Assembly (NCBI GenBank): GCA_033549065.1
Contig: JAWSUE010000014.1
Location: forward strand, 10,573-65,686
Reading direction: 5' to 3'
DNA: 55,114 bases
DNA from: Bacillota bacterium
GTDB lineage: Bacteria; Bacillota; Dethiobacteria; DTU022
Shown: positions 44,916-52,673 of the stretch, one piece after another
How the letters are laid out: every line of letters begins with the position of its first letter
Position numbering within the stretch: position 1 is the stretch's first letter
The notes under the pieces: model-generated
What the model saw: only the letters and a program-made list of their open reading frames with translations
Databases searched by the model: none
Told to the model about the DNA's origin: nothing
Program-made: the position numbers and the translations under genes

Positions 44916-45911
44916 TTAACCCTGCTGCAGCCAGGGCATCATTTTTCTTAGATCTTTTCCTACTTTTTCAATCAAATGTTCCTGATCGATCTTCTTCAAA
45001 GCATTATACTTGGGACGGTTAGCCTGGTTTTCCAAAACCCATTCCAATGCAAACTGTCCGGTCTGGATTTCTTTTAATATTTTCTTCATTTCAGCTTTAA
45101 CGTCATCGTTGATCAATCTCGGACCCCTGGTTAAATCACCATATTCCGCGACATCACTAACAGAATAACGCATATATTCAAGCCCGCCTTCATAGATCAG
45201 GTCCACGATAAGCTTAAGTTCATTTAAGCATTCAAAGTAAGCAATTTCCGGCTGGTACCCGGCTTCCACCAGAGTCTCGAACCCAGCTTTGATCAGAGCA
45301 GTAACTCCTCCACAGAGCACTACCTGTTCGCCAAGCAGGTCTGTTTCAGTTTCTTCCTTAAAGGTTGTTTCAATAACACCAGCCCTGGTACAGCCTATCC
45401 CTTTGGCAAATGCAAGGGCCAGTTCTTTAGTTTTTCCGGTGTAATCCTGGTACACTGCCAGCAATCCGGGTACTCCGGCGCCATTTTTATAAAGCCTTCT
45501 TAAGATATGTCCCGGGCTTTTCGGAGCAACCATAAATACATCCACATTTTCCGGGGGCACTACCTGGTTATAGATAATATTGAAACCATGCGATACCACC
45601 AGAGCTTTACCTTCAGTCAGATAGGGAAGAACCTCGTCTTTATAAACAGCGGGCTGCACATTATCTACTATAAGCATTTGGATGATATCAGCTTTTTTCG
45701 AAGCTTCACTGACCGAATAGACTTCAAACCCGTCTTTTTTGGCCTGATCGCGACTCTTGCTCTGTGCATGCAAGCCGATGATTACATTCAAACCACTTTC
45801 TTTTAAATTCAAAGCCTGGGCATGCCCCTGGCTCCCGTAACCGAGAACAGCAATACTTTTGCCTTTCAAATTTGAAATTTCCGCATCCTGGTCATAATAT
45901 AACTTGGCCAA
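44916..45911 (-). CDS. ilvC: Ketol-acid reductoisomerase
   Basis: A 331-residue class I (short) enzyme of branched-chain amino acid synthesis. The NADP motif G-Y-G-S-Q-G-H-A is at about residues 24-31, V-A-P-K-S-P-G near 131, and the Mg-binding D-L-L-G-E-Q (Asp, Glu) near 191 with a further Glu later. It is not next to other ilv or leu genes. It lies between the FadR-type regulator and the structured RNA. Confidence 0.96.
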   Translation of the reverse strand: MAKLYYDQDAEISNLKGKSIAVLGYGSQGHAQALNLKESGLNVIIGLHAQSKSRDQAKKDGFEVYSVSEASKKADIIQMLIVDNVQPAVYKDEVLPYLTEGKALVVSHGFNIIYNQVVPPENVDVFMVAPKSPGHILRRLYKNGAGVPGLLAVYQDYTGKTKELALAFAKGIGCTRAGVIETTFKEETETDLLGEQVVLCGGVTALIKAGFETLVEAGYQPEIAYFECLNELKLIVDLIYEGGLEYMRYSVSDVAEYGDLTRGPRLINDDVKAEMKKILKEIQTGQFALEWVLENQANRPKYNALKKIDQEHLIEKVGKDLRKMMPWLQQG

Positions 45912-45997
45912 AGATCCAACCTCCCTTTTCAGATTTTTTTACAAACTGTTTATGTCACACTTTGGCAACCTATGTATGTTATGCAGCCAATCCTGTC

Positions 45998-46711
45998 TTA
46001 TTTTAAATTGCCCAGCACCTGCTTCCGGTACTGCTCGATCAGAAACGCCAGGTGTTCTTTGATCAACTCTTCCGCCTTATCTTCATCCTGAGCTTCAATT
46101 GCATCATATATTGCCTGATGCTGCTTGCTTGATGTTTTGACAATCTGGGGGAAATAGCTAATCAGATCGGTCAAACTCTCCGTCAGGGCTTTTCGAATGA
46201 CCTGGTAGGCTTCATAGAGGATAACATTTTGCGCCGCGCCGGCAATCGCTACGTGGAAATCGGCATCGGCCTGGATATATTCATCATATTTTTTTGATTT
46301 CATACGGCTTAGATGTTTACGCATCTCTTCCAAATCTTCTTCTGTCGCCCGACTGGCCGCCAGCCTGGCAATCATAATTTCGAAGATCATCCTCGCTTCA
46401 TAGAGCTGTTCTGTGCTGTGTTTTTTTATAATTAACTGCAAAAAGAGCTCTTTATAAGGTTCGCCTATCGCATTTCTGACAATGGTACCCTGCTTGGTTC
46501 GCTCGATCAAACCTATCGCATGCAAAGCTTTGAGCGCTTCCCGGACTGAAGTACGTCCGACTGAAAACATTTCTGCCATTGCGCTTTCCGAAGGCAGACG
46601 ATCTCCGGGAAGCAGCTTGCCTTCAACAATAAGTTCCTTTAACTGCTTTGCCACTTCATCAGCCAGGTTAATTTTTCTTACGGGGACTGTCTCCAGGGTT
46701 CTTTCTTCCAA
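45998..46711 (-). CDS. GntR-family regulator, FadR subfamily
   Basis: A 237-residue regulator. The N-terminal winged helix has L-P-S-E-S-A-M-A near residues 40-47 and S-V-G-R-T-S-V-R-E-A-L-K-A-L near 50-63. The C-terminal helical FCD domain (about 85-230) has the metal-site residues D-x-x-F-H and His further on, typical of FadR/LldR/PdhR-like proteins that bind organic acids. The start is a TTG with GGAG upstream. It diverges from the lyase gene at 47088, over a 376-base gap that holds a matching operator, so it probably controls that gene. Confidence 0.9.
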   Translation of the reverse strand: MEERTLETVPVRKINLADEVAKQLKELIVEGKLLPGDRLPSESAMAEMFSVGRTSVREALKALHAIGLIERTKQGTIVRNAIGEPYKELFLQLIIKKHSTEQLYEARMIFEIMIARLAASRATEEDLEEMRKHLSRMKSKKYDEYIQADADFHVAIAGAAQNVILYEAYQVIRKALTESLTDLISYFPQIVKTSSKQHQAIYDAIEAQDEDKAEELIKEHLAFLIEQYRKQVLGNLK

Positions 46712-46952
46712 TTTTTTCTCCTCTCGGGCAGAAAGACTTTAAAAGAAAAGTCGACTGATCTCATGCACCTGTATATTTAACTTACAGGATGAAATATTTT
46801 AGCTGTCCAAACGATCAGCTTTTGGAATATATTATTAAAAAAAACTGGTTAAGTCAAATAAATCAAGTAAATTCGCCGGAATTTAATAATTTTACACAAT
46901 AGATTCAGCAGGGAATTAAGCTCTGGATGTCGAATTTTCCTCGCATATCATA

Positions 46953-46981
46953 TTGTATGACATCATATAATCAGATATAAT
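46953..46981 (+). promoter_or_regulatory. Promoter of the lyase gene overlapped by a FadR-type operator
   Basis: TTGTAT (46953-46958), 17-base spacer, TATAAT (46976-46981). The -35 lies in TTGTATGACAT (46953-46963), close to the T-N-G-T-N3-A-C-N-A pattern of FadR-type regulators, one position off. A second TATAAT at 46966-46971 also exists. The rest of the 376-base gap (46712-47087) is AT-rich and holds nothing else that I can identify. Confidence 0.6.
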
Positions 46982-47087
46982 GAATATGTTGCTTCAGAAT
47001 AGTCCCGGAGTTAAATTTATTTTAACACTAATCCGGCGCATTCGAAATTAATAATATAAAAAATATAATCTCAAAGGAGGAAATTAC

Positions 47088-48317
47088 ATGGGAAAACCAT
47101 GGGAAACAAAAGATTGGTTTGTCAGTTTATGGAACTATGCACCGGAGGTTACCAGTGGTCTTAATTTTGCTCCAAAAATTAAGATTCACGATGTAACCCT
47201 TCGCGACGGTGAACAGCAGGCCGGTTTGGCTTTTAACTACGATCAGAAAATACGGATTGCCGAACATCTGGCCGAGCTGGGTGTGCATCGTATTGAAGCG
47301 GGAATGCCTGCTGTATCGGATGTAGACACCAAGGTTATCAAAGACATTGTTAAGCGTAACCTGGGACCGGAAATTTTCGTTTTCGGCCGCTGCATGGTCG
47401 ATGACGTTAAAAGAGCAGTAGATTGTGGTGCATCCGGAATTGTAATCGAAATTCCTTCCAGCGAACATATTATCAAGTATGCTTACGGCTGGTCACTGGA
47501 GAAAGCGATTGACCTATCAATTACGGCAACCCAGTTTGCCAAAGAAAACGGCCTTTACACCGTATTCTTCCCCATTGATGCCAGCCGCGCCGATATGGAC
47601 TGGGTTATTACCCTTCTTGAAAAAGTGGCTACCGAAGGCCATATGGATGCCCTGGCCCTGGTTGATACTTTCGGAGGGCTTTCCCCCCATGCCATTCCCT
47701 ACCTGGTATCTAAAATTAAAGCAAAAATTAATAAACCCCTGGAAGCTCATTTCCACAATGACTTCGGAATGGGGACAGCAAATACCATCATGGCTCTGGC
47801 TGCAGGCGTAGACGTTGCCCATACCACCATTATGGGTGTGGGAGAGCGTTGCGGTAATGCTCCATTCGAAGAAGTCGTGGTATCGCTGCTTGCACTCTAC
47901 AATAAGGATATTGGTATCAACACCAAGCATATCTATAAAACCGCAAAACTTCTTGAGGAATTCACCGGCATCAAGATTGCCCCGAACAGAGGGATCATCG
48001 GCGACAGGATTTTCCACGTTGAAGCTGGTATTATCGCCAGCTGGTTCAAAAACTGCATCGATAACCATCCCCTGGAACTCTTCCCCCTTAACTGGGAATT
48101 GGTCGGCCAGGAGAATCCTGATGTAGTTCTCGGCAAGAGCTGCGGAATAGATTCGGTTGCCATGTACCTCTCCAGAATTGGCAAATCAGATCAACTTGAT
48201 GAAGAGCAGAAGCTTGCCGTTGTTAATAAGATCAAAGCCAAGTCAATGGAAATAGGCGGCCTGATCAATATGGACGAGTTTAATGATATTGTCGATGAAG
48301 TAAAAGCAGGCCGGTAA
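47088..48317 (+). CDS. DRE-TIM metallolyase family enzyme (LeuA/NifV/HMG-CoA lyase-like)
   Basis: A 409-residue barrel enzyme of the isopropylmalate/homocitrate/citramalate synthase family. The signature D-V-T-L-R-D-G-E-Q-Q is at about residues 33-42, and the metal-binding H-F-H-N-D-F-G-M-G near 222 with a later N-A-P-F-E-E near 264. There is no C-terminal LeuA regulatory domain, so it is closer to homocitrate or citramalate synthase or to aldol-type lyases. GGAGG lies 7 bases before the ATG. The next gene encodes a 2-hydroxyacid dehydrogenase. The substrate cannot be read from the sequence. Confidence 0.85.
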   Translation: MGKPWETKDWFVSLWNYAPEVTSGLNFAPKIKIHDVTLRDGEQQAGLAFNYDQKIRIAEHLAELGVHRIEAGMPAVSDVDTKVIKDIVKRNLGPEIFVFGRCMVDDVKRAVDCGASGIVIEIPSSEHIIKYAYGWSLEKAIDLSITATQFAKENGLYTVFFPIDASRADMDWVITLLEKVATEGHMDALALVDTFGGLSPHAIPYLVSKIKAKINKPLEAHFHNDFGMGTANTIMALAAGVDVAHTTIMGVGERCGNAPFEEVVVSLLALYNKDIGINTKHIYKTAKLLEEFTGIKIAPNRGIIGDRIFHVEAGIIASWFKNCIDNHPLELFPLNWELVGQENPDVVLGKSCGIDSVAMYLSRIGKSDQLDEEQKLAVVNKIKAKSMEIGGLINMDEFNDIVDEVKAGR

Positions 48318-48349
48318 GGTTGACAAATAATCGATAAAAGGTGATGTTA

Positions 48350-49294
48350 ATGACTTTAAAAGTAGTGGTAACCGATAATATTTTCCCTGATCTTGATATC
48401 GAACGGGAAGCACTGAAGGCTATCGGGGCCACCCTGGAAGAATACCAGTGCAAGAATGTGGAAGAAATCATCGACAAGGTAAAAGATGCCGACGCTCTTC
48501 TAAATATTTACGCCATTGTCAGTAAAAAAACAATTGACTCCCTGGAAAAATGTAAGATAATCGCCCGATACGGTATCGGTGTCGATACGATCGATCTGGA
48601 GGCGGCCAGGGAACGTGGCATCTATGTAACCAATGTTCCCGATTACTGTGTGGATGAAGTTTCCGATCATGCCATGGCTCTTCTTTTGGCATCGGTAAGA
48701 AAGATTGTTCCCCTCCACCGGACTGTTCAGTCCGGTATCTGGAGCATCCAGGAACAGCGTCCCATGTATCGTTTAAGGGGTCAAACCCTTGGGTTTATGG
48801 GTTTTGGTAAAATTGCCAGACTGGTAAAGGAGAAGGCTGCTCCATTTGGCTTTAAATTTATAGCTTACGATCCTTTCCTGAAAGAAAGCCCCGACAAAGA
48901 GGTAGACCTGGTTGAACTTCAGGATCTTTTCAGCAGGAGCGATTATCTCTCACTCCATACGCCTTTAACCCCGGAAACACGGGGAATGGTTAATTACAGC
49001 CTCTTATCGTTGATGAAGCCAACTGCAATTATTATCAATACAGCCAGGGGTCCGGTTATTAATGAAGATGACCTGGTGAAAGCGCTGGATGAAAAGAAAA
49101 TCGGTGGAGCCGCTCTTGACGTGTTGAAACAGGAAGCTATCAGCAAGGATGATCCGCTCTTGGGCAGGGATAACGTAATAATCACACCACACGCTGCCTA
49201 TTATTCGGAAGAAGCTACAGTTGAACAGCGGAATAAAGCAGTAATGCAGATCATCAAAACCTTCCGCAATGAAAAACCTGATTATCTGGTGTAA
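48350..49294 (+). CDS. D-2-hydroxyacid dehydrogenase (CtBP/phosphoglycerate dehydrogenase-like)
   Basis: A 314-residue NAD-dependent enzyme. The Rossmann block G-F-M-G-F-G-K-I-A is near residues 147-155. The catalytic Arg is in N-T-A-R-G-P-V near 231, and the His in T-P-H-A-A-Y-Y near 278. C-terminal-binding-protein-like members and SerA share this fold. The ATG at 48350 is 6 bases after AAGGTG; upstream GTG and ATG codons are less well spaced. It is 32 bases after the lyase gene, so the two probably make and reduce the same 2-oxo or 2-hydroxy acid. Confidence 0.87.
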   Translation: MTLKVVVTDNIFPDLDIEREALKAIGATLEEYQCKNVEEIIDKVKDADALLNIYAIVSKKTIDSLEKCKIIARYGIGVDTIDLEAARERGIYVTNVPDYCVDEVSDHAMALLLASVRKIVPLHRTVQSGIWSIQEQRPMYRLRGQTLGFMGFGKIARLVKEKAAPFGFKFIAYDPFLKESPDKEVDLVELQDLFSRSDYLSLHTPLTPETRGMVNYSLLSLMKPTAIIINTARGPVINEDDLVKALDEKKIGGAALDVLKQEAISKDDPLLGRDNVIITPHAAYYSEEATVEQRNKAVMQIIKTFRNEKPDYLV

Positions 49295-49326
49295 TCTTAA
49301 TCACAATTTAACTAATATCTTGTATC

Positions 49327-49362
49327 ATATCCGGCCGGCTTTTTCTTATACCGGCCGGATAT
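49327..49362 (+). terminator. 12-bp hairpin after the 2-hydroxyacid dehydrogenase gene
   Basis: Perfect stem ATATCCGGCCGG / CCGGCCGGATAT with a 12-base, T-rich loop. There is no T-run on the plus strand after the stem, so it is a terminator candidate of uncertain strength, or a protein site. Confidence 0.5.
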
Positions 49363-49403
49363 CCCATACCAAAAAAATATAAATATCAACTAAGGGGTAC
49401 ACA

Positions 49404-50150
49404 ATGCCGGATTTAACAGACAGGATTATTGATTTCGCACGAAGCAAGGGGGCAGATCTGGTTGGTATAGCAGATGCTGATTCTTTTTTGATTCAGGATG
49501 AGCAGAACAAATTTTGCCCCCGATTTTACCTGCCGGAAGCTAAAAGCGTGATAGTGATTGGACTGAAGCTGGTAGACTCGATATGGGACCGTTTAACCGG
49601 AAATTACGACCCGTACAGTACCAATTTACACAGCTATTTAATGCACTACAATTATGATCAACTGGATTTCATCTCCTGCCAGGTTGCCCGATTTCTTGAA
49701 GATATTGGTTACGATGGTTATCCGATTGAAGCCAGGACTGAAACAAAAAGCGGTAAAGTTTTCGTCGGCCTTTTTCCATTTAAAGAAGCTGCTGTTCTGG
49801 CCGGCATGGGCAGAATCGGAAAAAGTTCTTTACTGATAACTCCTGAATTCGGACCACGGGTCAGGCTGACTGCAGTTATCACGGATGCACCGCTTGATAC
49901 CACAATTGAAGCAGAGCCGGGAACGGTCGAAGATGTATGCAATTCCTGTACACTCTGTATCGACCAATGCCCTGCCGGAGCCATCAGTTATGACAAAGAA
50001 AAAAAAGTCACTGTTATCGACAAGGAAATGTGCCAGGCGAGAATGGACTGGGCTCAATGTGCCCTCTGTCAGGGAGTTTGTATCCTTGGTCACAAGGCAG
50101 CAAAAAAAAGAAGAGAAAGAAAAACCAACATATACTACATGGGGTTTTAA
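49404..50150 (+). CDS. QueG-like 4Fe-4S protein (epoxyqueuosine-reductase family)
   Basis: A 248-residue protein. The ferredoxin motif C-N-S-C-T-L-C-I-D-Q-C-P-A-G-A-I is near residues 178-193 and C-Q-A-R...C-A-L-C-Q-G-V-C near 212-228, giving two cluster sites. The N-terminal half resembles the cobalamin-linked QueG/reductive-dehalogenase fold, but the B12-binding part is short. QueG is usually longer (about 380 residues) and is not normally found in such a cluster, so another reductive role is likely. It is followed by a second, related gene two bases downstream. Confidence 0.75.
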   Translation: MPDLTDRIIDFARSKGADLVGIADADSFLIQDEQNKFCPRFYLPEAKSVIVIGLKLVDSIWDRLTGNYDPYSTNLHSYLMHYNYDQLDFISCQVARFLEDIGYDGYPIEARTETKSGKVFVGLFPFKEAAVLAGMGRIGKSSLLITPEFGPRVRLTAVITDAPLDTTIEAEPGTVEDVCNSCTLCIDQCPAGAISYDKEKKVTVIDKEMCQARMDWAQCALCQGVCILGHKAAKKRRERKTNIYYMGF

Positions 50151-50152
50151 TC

Positions 50153-50950
50153 GTGAAGAAAAACAGGTTAATATCCATAATCGAAGCATTTGTAGCAGGC
50201 GACAGGGGAAACAATCTACCGGGCAAAAATATTCATGTCTTCGAAAAACCAATTGTTGCCTTTGCTTCTGCTGACGATCCTCTATTCGTTGAGCTGAAGG
50301 AACCTGATGTTGTCGGGCCTACTCATACCCTGCCTACTGACTGGGTCAGCGATGCTAATACAATTATATCTTACTTTTTACCGATTAATCATCAACTTGT
50401 CGAGACAAATTATTCCGGGACAAGCAGTTCTGAAGATTGGGTTTATGTGCGTTTTTATGGTGAAGACTTCAACAATCGTCTCAGGCAGGTAATCGTCTCT
50501 GCCCTTCAGGCTGAAGGATATAGCGCGGTAGCACCTTTAATTTCTTCGGGATATTCGGTAAAAAACTTTAGAAGTAATTGGTCCGAAAGACATGTTGCAT
50601 TCATTGCCGGAATAGGTTCCTTTGGGCTTAACCGGGGAATTATTACTGAAAAGGGATTGGCCGGAAGGCTTGGCAGCGTAATAACCAACCTCGTACTGGA
50701 ACCAACGGTAAGAACTTACAAAGAAATTAATGAACGCTGTCCCTGGTATGATCAAAACAAGTGTGGTGAATGTATAAAGCGCTGTCCCTCGGGAGCCTTA
50801 ACCCCTGAAGGAAAAGATATTGCCAAATGTGACAATTTCCTAAAGAATATTGAGGGTGAGAAAATCAGAGCTATTTATGGTTTTCCTTTCTCTCCCTGTG
50901 GAAAATGTTTTGTAAATGTGCCATGTGAAAGTCAAATCCCTGAGAGATAA
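50153..50950 (+). CDS. Second QueG-like Fe-S protein, divergent paralogue
   Basis: A 265-residue protein. The C-terminal motif C-G-E-C-I-K-R-C-P-S-G-A-L is near residues 204-216, preceded by N-E-R-C-P-W-Y; a second cysteine group (S-P-C-G-K-C-F, then P-C-E-S) closes the protein. The segment A-F-I-A-G-I-G-S-F-G-L-N-R-G near 147 parallels the G-M-G-R-I-G-K-S-S block of the upstream gene, so the pair are paralogues. The start is the GTG at 50153, two bases after the preceding stop codon; upstream codons of the frame lie inside that gene. Role unknown; coupled to its neighbour. Confidence 0.72.
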   Translation: MKKNRLISIIEAFVAGDRGNNLPGKNIHVFEKPIVAFASADDPLFVELKEPDVVGPTHTLPTDWVSDANTIISYFLPINHQLVETNYSGTSSSEDWVYVRFYGEDFNNRLRQVIVSALQAEGYSAVAPLISSGYSVKNFRSNWSERHVAFIAGIGSFGLNRGIITEKGLAGRLGSVITNLVLEPTVRTYKEINERCPWYDQNKCGECIKRCPSGALTPEGKDIAKCDNFLKNIEGEKIRAIYGFPFSPCGKCFVNVPCESQIPER

Positions 50951-50972
50951 CGAGTTTCTTTTTCCATACATA

Positions 50973-51073
50973 ATCGGGATAGGAGGCAGTCAATAGACCG
51001 CCGACCCTCCCACACTACCAAGCATGCCCACAGCTGACTTTCACTGTCAAGTTAACGCCCATGCCGAGCGCAC
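50973..51073 (-). mobile_element. Relic of a group II (class C-like) intron with internal deletion
   Basis: On the minus strand the segment starts with GTGCG at 51073, as group II introns do, and carries the early-domain-type bases GTTAACTTGACAGTGAAAGTC. It then jumps to TGTGGGAGGG, TCGGCGG and CTGCCTCCTATCCCGATT, which recall the domain VI end of such introns. The middle with the reverse transcriptase and domains II-V is missing. It lies 7 bases behind a terminator stem, the known insertion preference of class C introns. Family recall is by eye, so the label is moderate. Confidence 0.5.
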
Positions 51074-51080
51074 TAAATAA

Positions 51081-51111
51081 AGGGCAGGCACTCATATTCA
51101 AGGCCTACCCT
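51081..51111 (-). terminator. Terminator of the M24-family gene
   Basis: Minus strand: AGGGTAGGC / GCCTGCCCT stem with one mismatch and a 13-base loop, followed by TTATTTA. It lies 58 bases after the M24 stop codon. Confidence 0.8.
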
Positions 51112-51168
51112 TTTACATTTCTAACATATTTTAGCATTTATTATCGAACTGAGACGATAAGTGTTGAC

Positions 51169-52491
51169 CTAATAAACGCCAGGCAGTCCACAGACGATTA
51201 GATCTTTCTTAGGCCATCTATAGAATACATCAAAACCGTCATCAGTAATAACCCCACAATGTTCGACCTTCACACCATCCTTGGCCCAACGATCACCGAG
51301 CCAGGTAAAAACTCCAACTTCAACTGCAAAGGTCATATTCTTTTCGAGTTTACCGGCAGGGAAGGATCCCATAAACTGCCCGCTCTGTCCCGCTACGGTA
51401 TGTCCGGGGTCACCTGAGCGAAGACCGATTGGATGAGCAGTTGAGCCATAAAAATACCGACCCGGTTCAGGCCACTCGGGTATTCTGCCCCATAAGCCGG
51501 GTTCATCCCCTTTTGCCAACCATTCCTGCTGGACATCGCTGGTTGTAATGCCTGGCCTGAAACATTCCGTCATTGCTTTAAGACCTTCATAAGCTACATT
51601 GTATACTTCTTTCTGGAATTCGGTAGCCTTGTCACCGACAAGGTATGTATTATAAAATCACGTTCGATAACCATTGAAGCTCACACCGTTGATATCCAAA
51701 ATGACCATGTCACCAGGCCTGACTCGTCTATCGGTAGGCATATTCGGGACACCATAACCAGACCTTTCTCCGGAACATACAACAAAACTGGGACCTTCAA
51801 GTTCTTCTGCTCCATGCCTATAACAACCGTTTGCTGCTATACCGGCAATTTCCAGTTCAGTTATACCCGGACGCAAAGCCTGGCAAACATCCCAATGAGC
51901 AGCTTCCACAATTGTTCCAGCCATCCGCAAGCAATGAATTTCATCTTCAGTTTTAACACTGATAGCATCAGCCATGCAGGTATTACCATCAGTTATGTTT
52001 ATCCCCGCACGTTCACAGGCTTTTAACATGTTATGACTGGAAACATCAATTCCACAAGGTAAATCAAGAACATCATGTTTTTTCAGAAGCGCCTTAATTT
52101 CTTCGGCAGTTTCGTCAAAGTAGCCGGGCATAAATTCGGGAGCATCGGGACAGCCCTGGCACAATTTATAGACCTTCGAAGTCTTAAGAACCATTTTTCC
52201 TTCAAACCAGGGCATCCTTGGGCGTTCCCATTCGCCATTGAGGTGATCGACTGGCACATAGGGGAACCCCTGATCCCTGATTAAAAGAACAAAGGTGCCG
52301 AGACGGCGCCTTGCATACTGGTGGAAAGAGTAATAACCTAGATAACGATGGTAATCGTAATCATAGAGTATAAGCGCTCCCAACCCATGCTTCTTCATGG
52401 CCTGCTGCGCTTTTTCTACCCTTTCCCTGCGCATCCGCTCCGGGTTATACGGGCGATGCTCGTAATCTACCGCAAACTGTCCGTATTGCAT
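51169..52491 (-). CDS. M24-family (Xaa-Pro peptidase/creatinase-fold) protein with in-frame UGA, candidate selenoprotein
   Basis: One frame of 440 residues runs through a TGA at 51658-51660 (residue 278). Both halves fit one M24 protein: an N-terminal creatinase-type domain, then the pita-bread fold with a metal Asp near 266, a His near 353 (T-A-H-P-I-G-L) and Glu residues near 391 and 410. The UGA is in G-Y-R-T-U-F-Y-N-T and aligns with the second metal Asp of aminopeptidase P (G-Y-A-G-D-I-T-R-T); related proteins carry Cys there as I recall. A 7-bp hairpin with loop GGU follows the UGA. The alternative is a pseudogene or base error. GGAGG is 10 bases before the ATG, and the next gene diverges. 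Confidence 0.72.
51627..51660 (-). promoter_or_regulatory. Candidate bacterial SECIS downstream of the M24 UGA
   Basis: The mRNA after the UGA (51658-51660) folds into a perfect 7-bp stem CCUUGUC / GACAAGG with loop GGU (51627-51643); the loop starts 21 bases after the UGA. The UA / UA flank adds two more pairs beyond a bulged C. A G at the loop start and this distance fit the published bacterial SECIS rules. Confidence 0.6.
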
Positions 52492-52523
52492 ATCAGCTTT
52501 GCCTCCTTAGTCATCTTTTCTGA

Positions 52524-52553
52524 ATTATAGCATGTCTGACATGCATAAATCAA
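52524..52553 (-). promoter_or_regulatory. Promoter of the M24 gene with palindromic operator in its spacer
   Basis: Minus strand: TTGATT (52548-52553), 18-base spacer, TATAAT (52524-52529). The spacer holds the palindrome GCATGTC-T-GACATGC (52530-52544), the T-G-T-C-x-G-A-C-A type bound by FadR-subfamily regulators. Confidence 0.7.
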
Positions 52554-52673
52554 CACAAACCTATTGTCTGTTTTTTTCTCAAAGATAGAGGATTTAAACC
52601 GGCAAACCAGAATTATTCATTATGCTGAGTCTGAAATTTACACCGAGATTTAGAATAACCGAGGTGCGTATAA

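Noticed and set aside
50030-50152. N-terminal extension of the second QueG-like protein
   Set aside because: These codons lie inside the preceding gene's end and have no family similarity; the GTG at 50153 follows its stop codon by two bases.
51169-51657. Separate gene or pseudogene for the second half of the M24 protein
   Set aside because: It is in frame with the first half, carries the remaining M24 motifs, and no ribosome site precedes its ATG at 51573; Sec read-through explains it better than two genes or a decayed one.
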